From positions 52,255 through 116,254 of the forward strand of contig JAOADV010000003.1 of NCBI GenBank assembly GCA_026417135.1: a stretch of DNA of 64,000 nt, in the 5' to 3' direction. Under the pieces are notes generated by a model. It saw only the letters and a program-made list of their open reading frames with translations, had not been told where the DNA came from and searched no databases. Shown piece after piece: positions 8,974 through 18,051 of the stretch (position 1 is the stretch's first letter; every line of letters starts with the position of its first letter). Origin of the DNA: Ignavibacteria bacterium. GTDB lineage: Bacteria; Bacteroidota; Ignavibacteria; Kapaibacteriales; UBA2268. The position numbers and the translations under genes were made by a program.

Positions 8974-10888
8974 AACAGTAGCACTTGTTGGCCAACCAAA
9001 TAGTGGGAAAAGCACTCTTTTTAATGTGCTTTCTGACATAAAGGTATCTACAGCAAATTTCGCAGGTACAACCGTTGAGTATAAAGAAACGAATATAAAT
9101 CTTTTTGGGAATACTGTTCATTTAATTGACTTACCTGGGCTATACTCCTTAAATCCGGTCGAAATGGGTGAATTCCTAACTTTGAAATTTTTAATAGAAA
9201 ACGAAGTCGATCTAATTATCAATGTAATCGATTCCACTCTTATCACTCGTAGTTTAGAATTAACAATAGAACTACTTGAGCTTGGAATCCCAATAGTTAC
9301 TGCACTAAATATGAACGATGAAGCCCAGAAAAAAGGGATTCATATAAACGAAAAAAAACTTTCAGAATTTCTTGGAGTAGAAGTTGTAAAGATTTCTGCT
9401 TTATATGGAAAAGGAATCAACAATTTACTTGAAATCGTTCATTCATCATTGATTTATGGTAGCGTAAAACCCAATCCTATAAAATTTACCCACCATATTG
9501 ATGAATGGATAAATAAAATACAAAATGAATTATACATCGAAATAAATTCAAACATCAATCCCAGATTTTGGGCAATAAAACTTTTAGAAAATCCAGAAAT
9601 TGTACCAAAATTTGTAAAAATTTCTGCAAACGAAATTCTTGAAAAATCCAAAATCGACATTATAGACAAACACAAAACCGAACTGTTTGAAGCTTTTGCA
9701 TACGAACGACACCACCATAGTATGGAAATTTCGCATAAAACTACAAAATATATTTCACATTTTAAGATGCCTTTCATCGAGCGGTTAGACCTACTATTAT
9801 TAAAACCTCCAACTTCTTTCATATTTGGTATTTTCTTCTTACTTGCCTACTTTTTTCTCATATTTTATATTGGAGGATGGATAGCCTCCGCACTCGAAGA
9901 CCCTTTACAATCGCTCACCCCAATCTACGAAGGCATAAAAAACTTTTCGCCTCTGCTTTGGATAATTACAGATGGAATATATCAAGGAATTTCTGGTGCA
10001 ATTGGAATTGTTTTGCCATATTTCTTGCCTTTGCTTATCTTAACCGCAATCCTCGAAGAAACAGGCTATTTGGCTCGTGTAGCATTCATTTTGGATAACA
10101 TTTTTCACAAAATTGGATTACATGGCAAAAGCGTTGCCCCATTCATAATGGGCTTCGGTTGTACCGTTCCCGCCGTCTATGCAACAAGAATTATAGAAAG
10201 CCGAAGAGATAGATTGCTTGCTTCTGTTCTATTGAATTTTATTCCTTGTTCAGCTCGGCTTACTGTAATTTTTGCATTGACTACTGCATTAACTGGACCT
10301 ATTTGGGCAATAGTTATTTTGGCATACGTACTCGTCGCAATTGGATTTACTGGGAAATTGCTTTCATTATTTCTTCCAAAACCACTGGGAATGATAATGG
10401 AAATTCCACAACTGAGATTCCCAACCTTTGGAGTTATCATAAAGAAAACATTATATAAAGTCAAGGACTTTTTCAAAGTTGCTTTCCCTTTTCTCATTCT
10501 TGGAAGTATTATTTTATCAATATTAGACTATTATAAAGTTACAAATTTCATTAATTCACTTTTGCAACCCTTTATTAGTGGCCTCCTGGACTTACCCAAA
10601 GAACTTGGCTCCACACTTATCTTTGGATTCCTTCGGAAGGAACTAGCTGTTCTTATGACATCACAAGCATTCGGAATTACAAATCTCTCTGAACTTCCAT
10701 TAACAATCACACAAGTTGTAGTTTACATAGTGTTTATAATTTTTTACTTGCCTTGCATTTCAACAAGTGCTGTTTTTTGGAAAGAATTCGGATGGCGACA
10801 TCTCCTTCTTACAGTTGTTGTGGGTCTTGCTCTTTCGACATTTTCTGCTGTACTTTTTAAAGTTATTTTAACAACATTTTTTATATAA
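8912..10888 (+). CDS. feoB: Ferrous iron transporter FeoB
   Basis: A 658-residue Fe(II) transporter with an N-terminal G domain and a polytopic membrane domain. G1 is GQPNSGKS (residues 27-34), G3 is DLPG, and G4 is NMND. Membrane gate motifs include MGFGCTVPAVYATR and the later FLRKELAVLM. The start is uncertain: ATG 8912 gives an 18-residue leader and a 62-base overlap with feoA, while TTG 8966 (8-base overlap) would begin right before KTVALVGQ, as most FeoB proteins do. The gene sits between feoA and a DtxR-type regulator, forming a self-contained iron uptake module. Confidence 0.93.
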   Translation: MQELLLGVELPKKLKSSKLYKTVALVGQPNSGKSTLFNVLSDIKVSTANFAGTTVEYKETNINLFGNTVHLIDLPGLYSLNPVEMGEFLTLKFLIENEVDLIINVIDSTLITRSLELTIELLELGIPIVTALNMNDEAQKKGIHINEKKLSEFLGVEVVKISALYGKGINNLLEIVHSSLIYGSVKPNPIKFTHHIDEWINKIQNELYIEINSNINPRFWAIKLLENPEIVPKFVKISANEILEKSKIDIIDKHKTELFEAFAYERHHHSMEISHKTTKYISHFKMPFIERLDLLLLKPPTSFIFGIFFLLAYFFLIFYIGGWIASALEDPLQSLTPIYEGIKNFSPLLWIITDGIYQGISGAIGIVLPYFLPLLILTAILEETGYLARVAFILDNIFHKIGLHGKSVAPFIMGFGCTVPAVYATRIIESRRDRLLASVLLNFIPCSARLTVIFALTTALTGPIWAIVILAYVLVAIGFTGKLLSLFLPKPLGMIMEIPQLRFPTFGVIIKKTLYKVKDFFKVAFPFLILGSIILSILDYYKVTNFINSLLQPFISGLLDLPKELGSTLIFGFLRKELAVLMTSQAFGITNLSELPLTITQVVVYIVFIIFYLPCISTSAVFWKEFGWRHLLLTVVVGLALSTFSAVLFKVILTTFFI

Positions 10889-10975
10889 ATAAAAAAATAA
10901 TTTATATTTAGATTTTCTTTTTTTAAATTTGAGTTGATTTGAATAAAACATTTGTTAAATTTTAATTTTTGAGTT

Positions 10976-11626
10976 ATGTTAAGTCAAGCTATTCAAGACT
11001 ATTTAAAAGCAATTTACAAATTGCAAGGGAACGAGCCAGTTTCGACTACCGATTTAGCAAAGGAATTATCCGTCTCTGGCGCATCGGTTACAGGAATGCT
11101 AAAGAGATTATCTTCGATGGGATTGGTCGATTACAACTCATATCACGGTGCGAAACTTACTCCAGCAGGCGAAAAAGTAGCTCTCGAAACTATTAGATTT
11201 CATCGATTGCTTGAGTTATATTTGAAAGAAAAACTTGGTTATCCTTTGGATAAAGTTCACGAAGAAGCTTGTCGATTGGAGCATTTTATTTCTCGTGAAT
11301 TTGTCGAAAGAATAAGTGAAATTTTAGGCGACCCCAAGTTTGACCCCCACGGTCATCCTATTCCATCGGTCGATGGAAGTTTGGTTAAAATCGACGAGTT
11401 CCCCTTAAGCGAAGCTGAACCAGGAAAAGCCTATACAATAACACATTTGGAGGACGATAATCAAGAATTACTTAGTTATCTCGAGAAAATTGAATTACTA
11501 CCCGGCACAAAAATTTCACTTTTACAAAAAGACCCTTTTTATGGTCCATTTACCCTTGAAGTAAATCGGAAACGTCAGGCAATCGGATTTGAAGTTGCAA
11601 AGAGAATATACGTTAAAAAGAATTAG
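10976..11626 (+). CDS. DtxR-family metal-dependent transcriptional regulator
   Basis: A 216-residue metalloregulator. It has an N-terminal winged helix (about residues 1-65, with LAKELSVSGASVTGMLKRL as the recognition region), a metal-binding dimerization domain with HRLLE and VHEEACRLEHFIS, and a C-terminal SH3/FeoA-like domain (about 145-216). The cysteine in EEACRLEH aligns with Cys102 of DtxR/IdeR, which favours iron over manganese sensing. It is encoded right after feoAB and is the natural candidate to bind the TTAG-N6-CTAA site upstream of feoA. No such site is seen before its own start. Confidence 0.88.
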   Translation: MLSQAIQDYLKAIYKLQGNEPVSTTDLAKELSVSGASVTGMLKRLSSMGLVDYNSYHGAKLTPAGEKVALETIRFHRLLELYLKEKLGYPLDKVHEEACRLEHFISREFVERISEILGDPKFDPHGHPIPSVDGSLVKIDEFPLSEAEPGKAYTITHLEDDNQELLSYLEKIELLPGTKISLLQKDPFYGPFTLEVNRKRQAIGFEVAKRIYVKKN

Positions 11627-11641
11627 CCAACGAAATCTGTA

Positions 11642-13984
11642 ATGCAACTCCGCAATCCAGAAGTTTCGGTTTGCATAATCACAAAAAACGAAGAAAAAAA
11701 TATTGAAAATTGTATTCGTTCAGTCGAGCCAATAGCTTCGGAAATCATTATTGTCGATACTGGCTCGGTCGATAGAACTATTGAAATTGCAAAAAAATTT
11801 ACCGAGCTTATTTTTCAAATTCCTTGGGAAGATGATTTTTCGAAAGCAAGAAACTATGCAATAGCCAAAGCAAAATATCCATTCATTATCTCGATAGATG
11901 CCGACGAAGTGATTCAAAACCCCGAATCAATAACAAATGCTCTGCGAAATGCCGATTCAAACACAGGGGGTTGGCTTATTAACAGCATTTCGTTTGCAAA
12001 GAGAAAAACTGGGAATGTGTTCGATACTTTCGCCACAAAGTTGATAAGAATATTTAGGAATCATCCTAAAATTCGATTTCGTGGAATTATTCACGAACAA
12101 ATACACGAATCAATCTTAGAACAAGGTTTCGAAATAAAAGATTCTGGGGCAATCTTTCTACATTTTGGTTACTCTCTTTCTCCCGAAGAAATGAAAACAA
12201 AGCAATTGCGAAATTTAAACTTACTTTTGTCGGCACTAAAAAACGAACCAACAAATGCATATTTGCTTTTTCAAACTGCAAAAACTTACCTTGCTTTAAA
12301 CCTTCTCGAAGAGGCGGAACGATACATTAACGAAGCTTTACGCCACTCGCTTCCCGATAGTGCTGTTAGACACCAATCATTAAACTATGGTGGAATAATT
12401 GCATTTCAACTCGGAAATTTCGAAAAGGCCATTCAACTAGCATTAGAATCTCTTTCCATTGTTCCCAAACAATCTTTTGCCAATTTTATTTTGGGCGAAA
12501 CTTACTCTGCATTGACTGAATACAATAAAGCACTACAACATTATTATAATATGGAAGAAGCTTTGCAAAACCCTTCTTCGCCCGCACTCATTGGTGGCGA
12601 CTATTTTCTCCCCTTCGTGCAATTGTACTTCCGTATTGGCCGCTGTTATATTGGATTAGGCAATCCCAAAAAAGCGGAGTTTTATTTCCGAAAGGCTTTG
12701 GACAATAACAATACGGATATAAATTCCCTTCGAGGTTTAGTTCATTCCTTACTTCTACAAAACGAATTTTCCAAAGCTAAAACTGAAGTTAGAAATTTCT
12801 CGCAAATATCACCTGAACTTAATGAAGAAATTACCCAATTACTAAAACAAATTGACCAATATGAACTTGAACAAAAAAGAATTACCCAAACTTCGATAAA
12901 GAAAGAAGAATTTCACCCAAATATTTCGGGAAAATATGAAATTAAGTCCCCAACAAAAAGACCTTTCGTCAGCTTAAGTATGATTGTGAAGAACGAAGAA
13001 AAATTTCTACCTGGTTGCTTGGAAAGTGTCAAAGAAATTGTTGAAGAGATAGTTATCGTCGATACTGGGTCGACCGACAAAACAATAGATATTGCCAAAG
13101 GATATGGTGCAAAGGTTTACTTTTTCGAATGGCGAGACGATTTTTCTGCTGCAAGAAATGAATCTTTAAAACATTGCACTGGTGAATGGATTATTTATTT
13201 AGATGCAGATGAAAGAATCAAATCACCAGCTCCAAATGAATTGCTCGAATTGCTTCGAAATTCTGAGTCCAAACTTGGAGCATACTATTGTTTAATCGAA
13301 AGCGAACATTATCAAATGGATGGCTCCACTGAAGTGCATCGCGGCGGTTATCCAAGAATCTTTCGCAATCTTGGATATCCAAAAATAAAGTTTATTGGTA
13401 GGGTTCACGAACAAATTGCTCCTTCAATATTCGAGAATGGAATGAATATGTCCTTTTCGAACATAATAATCCAACATCTGGGCTATAACCAAAGTCGAGA
13501 AATTATGGAAGAAAAAATACGAAGAAACTACCGAATGCTTATTCAACACGTTAAAGAAGAACCGCTGAATGGATATGCTTGGTTCCAACTCGGACAAACC
13601 TTAGCCCAAATGTCTCTTTTTAATGAAGCTGAAAAATCAATTAGAATGGCAATCGAGACGAAAACTCTCGCCAAATCCGTCCTCGCAAGTGCTTGTTCAA
13701 CCCTTGCTAAAATGGTAGGAAATAAAGGTAAATACGATGAAGCTTTATTTTGGGCTGAGAAATCGCTCGAAAATGCACCAAATCAAATTTATGCTATGCA
13801 CATTAAAGCCTATGCACTTCTATATTTGGGACGCTTTGAAGAAGCGATAGAGGCTTTTCATATTGTTTTGAGAAGATTAAAAGAACAAAGTGGAATCCCA
13901 TTAACTGGATTCGATATCCTTATACCTGAACATATAGTTCTAAATGGTTTACAAATGGCAGAAAACAAAATAATACCAAAATAA
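11642..13984 (+). CDS. Duplicated glycosyltransferase family 2 / TPR protein
   Basis: A 780-residue protein made of two copies of the same unit: a GT-A family 2 glycosyltransferase domain followed by tetratricopeptide repeats. The first GT starts SVCIITKNEEKNIENC with IIVDTGSVD and SIDADE; the second starts SLSMIVKNEEKFLPGC near residue 441, with VIVDTGSTD and YLDADER. The DAD/DAD-like acidic motifs expected for sugar-nucleotide binding are present in both. TPR-rich stretches follow at about 210-410 and 670-780. It is probably cytosolic and glycosylates a cell-surface or protein target, but acceptor and sugar are unknown. It starts 15 bases after the DtxR gene. Confidence 0.82.
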   Translation: MQLRNPEVSVCIITKNEEKNIENCIRSVEPIASEIIIVDTGSVDRTIEIAKKFTELIFQIPWEDDFSKARNYAIAKAKYPFIISIDADEVIQNPESITNALRNADSNTGGWLINSISFAKRKTGNVFDTFATKLIRIFRNHPKIRFRGIIHEQIHESILEQGFEIKDSGAIFLHFGYSLSPEEMKTKQLRNLNLLLSALKNEPTNAYLLFQTAKTYLALNLLEEAERYINEALRHSLPDSAVRHQSLNYGGIIAFQLGNFEKAIQLALESLSIVPKQSFANFILGETYSALTEYNKALQHYYNMEEALQNPSSPALIGGDYFLPFVQLYFRIGRCYIGLGNPKKAEFYFRKALDNNNTDINSLRGLVHSLLLQNEFSKAKTEVRNFSQISPELNEEITQLLKQIDQYELEQKRITQTSIKKEEFHPNISGKYEIKSPTKRPFVSLSMIVKNEEKFLPGCLESVKEIVEEIVIVDTGSTDKTIDIAKGYGAKVYFFEWRDDFSAARNESLKHCTGEWIIYLDADERIKSPAPNELLELLRNSESKLGAYYCLIESEHYQMDGSTEVHRGGYPRIFRNLGYPKIKFIGRVHEQIAPSIFENGMNMSFSNIIIQHLGYNQSREIMEEKIRRNYRMLIQHVKEEPLNGYAWFQLGQTLAQMSLFNEAEKSIRMAIETKTLAKSVLASACSTLAKMVGNKGKYDEALFWAEKSLENAPNQIYAMHIKAYALLYLGRFEEAIEAFHIVLRRLKEQSGIPLTGFDILIPEHIVLNGLQMAENKIIPK

Positions 13985-14344
13985 TATGTAAAATTCTACT
14001 CGAAACCCACTATATTTAAAGGGGAAGTTGGTAAATGAATTTTGGTTAGTGAAATCAAAAAAAATACCACTCAGCGGGCTTCAAAATTTTCAGTATTTAA
14101 AACACCTTATCAATATTTCAAAGAATTCATTTAATCAAATATTCTATGAAACTATTGCAGGTACTAATCCCTACAAAACATTTTACAATATTGATACTTA
14201 CCGAAAGTAAACAGTAAAATGTTAAATTCATTTTTGAATTAATCTTTGTTTTTTTATATTTGTAATTGATTACGGAAAAATTTGAAATAATTTTATTTTG
14301 GTTTAAGATATTTTTGTTTAGAAGTTAATTCTATGAGGTAAGAA
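13985..14344. other. 360-base intergenic region with one doubtful short frame
   Basis: This gap separates the glycosyltransferase gene from ssb. It holds a 60-codon open frame from TTG 14028 to 14210 with a purine-rich AAAGGGGAAG just upstream. The frame is asparagine/lysine/phenylalanine-rich, resembles no family I know, and the spacing to the TTG is too short for normal initiation. No terminator hairpin is evident. The 3' part contains the ssb promoter. Confidence 0.5.
14233..14262 (+). promoter_or_regulatory. Bacteroidota-type promoter of ssb
   Basis: TTTG (14233-14236), 18 bases, then TATATTTG (14255-14262), matching the -33 TTTG / -7 TAnnTTTG promoter known from Bacteroidota. It lies 82 bases before the ssb start. 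Confidence 0.65.
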
Positions 14345-14770
14345 ATGGCGGGCAGAAGTTTAAACAAAGCTCAACTAATCGGAAATGTGGGAAAGGACCC
14401 AGAACTTCGTAAAACTCCACAAGGCAACAGCGTTTGTACACTTCGAGTAGCAACAACGGAATTTTATCGGGGACGCAACGGTGAAAGAAGAGAAATTACC
14501 GACTGGCACAGCGTTGTTCTATGGGACAGATTGGCTGAAATTGCTGTTCAAAAAATAAGAAAAAGCGATAGGATTTATGTCGAGGGGAAATTGCGAACTC
14601 GTTCTTTTGAAAAGGATGGAATAACTAAATTCGTTACCGAAATTATCGCTCAAAACATTATCATTCTAAGCCGAAAACCAACTCGGGACGACCCGTCGCA
14701 AGAACAATCTGGAGATTCTTTCAATATCGACTATCCAACTGATTACCCGGGCGAACATTTAAAAACATAA
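14345..14770 (+). CDS. ssb: Single-stranded DNA-binding protein, paralog 1
   Basis: A 141-residue OB-fold SSB. The N-terminal LNKAQLIGNVGKDPELR and the ITDWHSVVLWDRLAE segment are diagnostic. The C-terminal tail is short and ends GEHLKT: the acidic DDDIPF-type tip that recruits repair and replication partners is absent. It starts at ATG 14345 with GAGGT upstream. A second ssb follows 109 bases later on the same strand. The missing tip suggests it either cooperates with the second SSB in mixed tetramers or has a narrower DNA-protection role. Confidence 0.93.
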   Translation: MAGRSLNKAQLIGNVGKDPELRKTPQGNSVCTLRVATTEFYRGRNGERREITDWHSVVLWDRLAEIAVQKIRKSDRIYVEGKLRTRSFEKDGITKFVTEIIAQNIIILSRKPTRDDPSQEQSGDSFNIDYPTDYPGEHLKT

Positions 14771-14879
14771 AGATAACTTTAAAAAAAGTATGATTAACTC
14801 AAATTTTATCAATTTGCAAAAAAATATTCTGAAGATTTAATCTACTTTTGAGAAATATAATTTTTTTAAAGGCTCCGAT

Positions 14880-15347
14880 ATGCCATTTTCACTTAACAAA
14901 GTAATAATAATCGGACGAGTAGGAACGGATATTGAACCAAGGCGTACACCACAAGGGAAAACTATTCTTCGTTTTAATGTTGCAACCACAGAGCGTTATC
15001 GAGACAAAAGTGGCACTTGGCAAGACATCACAGAATGGCATAAAGTGGTTGCCTTCGACCAAATCGCTGAAACAGCCAGCAAACTTCTCAAAAAAGGCTC
15101 TCGTGTGTGTGTCGAAGGTCGAAACAGCACTCGACAATATGAAAAGAACGGTGTTACTCACTATATTACAGAAATAATCGCTCGTTCAATCGTTTACCTC
15201 GACCCGAAACCCGAATCACAACCATTCGAAACCACTTTATCCGACAATTTTTCTGATGCTACTTCCTATTACATAAGCGATATACAAAACGATTCCTTAG
15301 CCGAGAGCTACCCCGAAACCTCCGATGATGACGACATCCCATTTTAA
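14880..15347 (+). CDS. ssb: Single-stranded DNA-binding protein, paralog 2
   Basis: A 155-residue SSB with LNKVIIIGRVGTDIEPR at the N-terminus, ITEWHKVVAFDQIAE in the OB fold, an unstructured Ser/Asp/Glu-rich tail from about residue 115, and a canonical acidic tip DDDDIPF. It is therefore the more likely housekeeping SSB that binds partners such as RecJ and replisome proteins. A TACTTTTG -7-like box at 14843-14850 could allow separate expression from the first ssb. It is followed after 3 bases by the HAD phosphatase gene. Confidence 0.94.
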   Translation: MPFSLNKVIIIGRVGTDIEPRRTPQGKTILRFNVATTERYRDKSGTWQDITEWHKVVAFDQIAETASKLLKKGSRVCVEGRNSTRQYEKNGVTHYITEIIARSIVYLDPKPESQPFETTLSDNFSDATSYYISDIQNDSLAESYPETSDDDDIPF

Positions 15348-15350
15348 CTT

Positions 15351-16052
15351 ATGCAAAAAATCCTTTTATTATTTGATATTGACGGAACACTTTTGAAAGT
15401 TGATGGAGGTGTATCTAAGAAAGCTTTTGCAACCGTATTCGAGAAAGTTTTCAAAGTAAAGATAGATTCGCAAATTAGTTTCGACTTCACTGGGTTAACA
15501 GACCTTTACATTTTAACTAAGTATGCCAATATTCTCAACATTGAAAACTCGATACTACAAGAAAATCTTGATTTAATTTGGTATGAGCTCTTTCAGCAAT
15601 TCCAAGAAAATTGCAAACCTGAAAATATTCACTTAATAGAAGGTGTGAAAGAATTCATCGAAGAAATATATCCATTACCCTACTTTACTTTAGGCTTGCT
15701 TACAGGAAACTTTAAAGAAAACGCATATTATAAGCTTTCGTTGGTAGGGCTGGACAAATTTTTCCCTTTTGGTGCGTTTGGGAACGAAGACATCAAGCGG
15801 AGTAATCTACATTCCATTGCCTTAGAACGAGCAAATAAATTTTTCGGCGGCAACTTTTTCACCAGGCAAAACACATTCGTCGTTGGAGATTCAATCTTAG
15901 ATGTTAACTCTGCAAAAGCTAATTCTATGCGTACTATCGCAGTTTCGACTGGCACAACTTCGTACGAAAATTTAAAAAGTTGCGAACCCGACTTACTCGT
16001 CCATACCTTGAAAGAAAAAAATAGAATTTTAAATTATCTATTAAATGGATAA
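15351..16052 (+). CDS. HAD superfamily hydrolase (phosphoglycolate phosphatase-like)
   Basis: A 233-residue HAD phosphatase. Motif I is DIDGT (Asp9 nucleophile and Asp11 acid), the cap region is helical, motif II is the LLTGN segment, and motif IV is VVGDSILDVNSAKA with the metal-binding aspartates. It most resembles phosphoglycolate phosphatase or beta-phosphoglucomutase-like proteins, but substrate cannot be read from sequence. It follows ssb after 3 bases and overlaps cmk by 8 bases, so it belongs to a transcription unit with cmk and probably ispH. Confidence 0.82.
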   Translation: MQKILLLFDIDGTLLKVDGGVSKKAFATVFEKVFKVKIDSQISFDFTGLTDLYILTKYANILNIENSILQENLDLIWYELFQQFQENCKPENIHLIEGVKEFIEEIYPLPYFTLGLLTGNFKENAYYKLSLVGLDKFFPFGAFGNEDIKRSNLHSIALERANKFFGGNFFTRQNTFVVGDSILDVNSAKANSMRTIAVSTGTTSYENLKSCEPDLLVHTLKEKNRILNYLLNG

Positions 16053-16728
16053 AAAAATTGTTATAGCAATCGACGGTCCTGCAGGCTCCGGGAAAAGCAC
16101 TACTGCTAAGCTCTTAGCACAAAGACTAAACTACACTTATATCGATACGGGAGCGATGTATCGGGCAATAACTTTATACTGGTTGCGAAAAGGCTTACCT
16201 TTATCCGAAGAACTTATCGAACAAATGTTACAAGAAATTAAGATTGATTTAATTCAAACCACAGATGGTTTGCAAATTCTTCTCAATGATGAAAATGTAA
16301 CCGAAGAAATTAGAAAACGAAAAGTTTCCGATTGGGTTAGCCCAATAAGTGCAATCCCATCAGTCCGTGAATTTTTAGTTGCTCAACAAAGAAAAATGGG
16401 GGTCAATGGTGGCATTGTTATGGATGGAAGAGATATTGGTACCGTCGTTTTCCCACACGCCGAACTAAAAATATTTCTGAATGCAAGTGTGAACGAAAGG
16501 ACAAACCGACGCTTCAAAGAATATCTCTCTAAAGGAATGGACATTACAAAAGAAGAAGTTAAAAATCAAATACTCGAAAGGGACAGAATTGACTCGTCTC
16601 GTTCGCATAGTCCGCTTCGCAAAGCCGAAGACGCAATTGAAATTGATACAACTAACTTAACAATCGCTCAACAAGTTGAACTTGTTTACAACTTAGCATT
16701 AGAAGTTTTACAAAAATTAAATAAATAA
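16045..16728 (+). CDS. cmk: Cytidylate kinase
   Basis: A 227-residue CMP kinase that phosphorylates CMP and dCMP with ATP in the cytosol. The P-loop is GPAGSGKST near residues 10-18, followed by the YIDTGAMYRAITLY CMP-binding segment and the MDGRDIGTVVFP motif. The lid region contains the NERTNRRFKE arginines. The length is typical. It is coupled to the upstream HAD gene by overlap and is followed by ispH after 45 bases. Confidence 0.95.
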   Translation: MDKKIVIAIDGPAGSGKSTTAKLLAQRLNYTYIDTGAMYRAITLYWLRKGLPLSEELIEQMLQEIKIDLIQTTDGLQILLNDENVTEEIRKRKVSDWVSPISAIPSVREFLVAQQRKMGVNGGIVMDGRDIGTVVFPHAELKIFLNASVNERTNRRFKEYLSKGMDITKEEVKNQILERDRIDSSRSHSPLRKAEDAIEIDTTNLTIAQQVELVYNLALEVLQKLNK

Positions 16729-16773
16729 ATTTTTTTATCGTTTCTAAATTTTTATTTTATTTAATTAATAAAA

Positions 16774-17658
16774 ATGAAAATTGTGATAGATGAAAATTCT
16801 GGCTTTTGCTGGGGAGTTGTTCGAACAATAGAAATAGCTGAAAAAACTTTGCAAGAGAGCCAGGAACCAGTTCATATACTTGGCCAAATAATTCATAACC
16901 CAAAAGAGGTCCAAAGACTCGAAAATAAAGGCTTGCGAACTATTACCCACCAACAACTCCTTGAACTTCAAGATAAAAATGCAAAAGTACTTATCCGCGC
17001 CCACGGCGAACCACCTTCGACTTATCAAAGGGCAAAGGAACTCAATATTGAAATAATCGACGCTACTTGTCCTTTGGTTACTGCTTTACAGATGAGAGTT
17101 AGAAAATTTTATGAAGATGGATACCAAATTGTTATCTTTGGGAAACCTGAACATCCAGAAATTATAGGACTTCGTGGAGTTTCGGACGATAAATGTATAG
17201 TAGTAGAGAACGAAAATGATATTTTAAACAAGGTCGACTTTTCCAAAAAAACATTATTTCTTTCCCAAACTACAATGGATAAACACAAATTCAAATTATT
17301 ACGAGAATTGCTCGAAGCAAAGATGAAAGAAGAACATTCCTCAAATGATTATAAAGATTATTTAATCGTCAAAGATACACTTTGTCGTGCTGTTACTGGG
17401 AGGGAAGAAAAACTAATTGAATTTGCTCGGTCCAACGACGTAATAATCTTTGTAGCAGGAAAAAATTCTTCGAATGGAAAAAGTCTTTTTAAAATTTGCC
17501 AGCAAACAAATCCAAAATCATATTTCATAGAAGAAGTAGATGAATTAAAGAAAGAATGGTTTGCCGATGCTAATTCCGTAGGGATTACGGGAGCAACAAG
17601 TACACCTCTTTGGTATATGGAGGAAGTCAAAGAATATATCTCCAAACTTTGCAATTAA
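16774..17658 (+). CDS. ispH: 4-hydroxy-3-methylbut-2-enyl diphosphate reductase
   Basis: A 294-residue IspH (LytB), the last enzyme of the MEP isoprenoid pathway, producing IPP and DMAPP. The three conserved cysteines that hold the [4Fe-4S] cluster are Cys12 (GFCWGV), Cys99 (DATCPLV) and Cys204 (DTLCRAV). The RAHGEPP histidine motif and the SSNGKSLFKIC phosphate-binding segment are present. ispF of the same pathway is also in this window, on the other strand near 57000. It probably belongs to the cmk-era run. Confidence 0.96.
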   Translation: MKIVIDENSGFCWGVVRTIEIAEKTLQESQEPVHILGQIIHNPKEVQRLENKGLRTITHQQLLELQDKNAKVLIRAHGEPPSTYQRAKELNIEIIDATCPLVTALQMRVRKFYEDGYQIVIFGKPEHPEIIGLRGVSDDKCIVVENENDILNKVDFSKKTLFLSQTTMDKHKFKLLRELLEAKMKEEHSSNDYKDYLIVKDTLCRAVTGREEKLIEFARSNDVIIFVAGKNSSNGKSLFKICQQTNPKSYFIEEVDELKKEWFADANSVGITGATSTPLWYMEEVKEYISKLCN

Positions 17659-17763
17659 TCCTTTTCAGTAACAAAGTTCCTTTTGTTTTAAAGTCATTTA
17701 AATTGTTCAGTAAGAAATATTTTTCTTAATTTTGAATGTATTTTAAATTTGTGAGTGCATAAG

Positions 17764-18051
17764 ATGGCTAAGCCAGCTCCACGAAAATCAAAGTTTAAAA
17801 AGAAACCGGAAACTTGGTCCTTTTCCTTAGGTAAAGATAACCTCCGATGGTTTTTAATTGGTGTTGCCACCATTGTAGTCGGTTATATTCTATTAGCTAC
17901 TGGAATAACAGAAGAACCAGCAGTTCCCCAAGGTAGATGGAACAACCCATTGGCAATTTATGTTGCTCCTGCTCTTCTTGTAATTGGTTATTGTATAATT
18001 ATTCCATATTCTTTGCTTAAAACTTTTAAGAACACTACCGACAAAGAATGA
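17764..18051 (+). CDS. Small two-helix membrane protein, DUF3098-like
   Basis: A 95-residue protein with a basic N-terminus (AKPAPRKSKFKKK), then the FSLGKDNLRWFLIG segment that opens the first membrane helix (about 33-50) and a second helix (about 68-90). The layout of GK-N, helix, polar loop and helix matches the DUF3098 proteins conserved in Bacteroidota, whose function is unknown. ATG 17764 is preferred over GTG 17755. A TAAATTTG -7-like box (17744-17751) lies just upstream. The gene overlaps era by 4 bases. Confidence 0.72.
   Translation: MAKPAPRKSKFKKKPETWSFSLGKDNLRWFLIGVATIVVGYILLATGITEEPAVPQGRWNNPLAIYVAPALLVIGYCIIIPYSLLKTFKNTTDKE

Noticed and set aside
14028-14210. 60-codon frame with TTG start before ssb
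   Set aside because: Shine-Dalgarno-like purines are too close to the TTG, the product resembles nothing known, and the codon pattern looks like AT-rich intergenic DNA.
17659-17700. AT-only hairpin (AACAAAG / CTTTTGTT) after ispH as terminator
   Set aside because: The stem is short, bulged and without G-C pairs; too weak to call.
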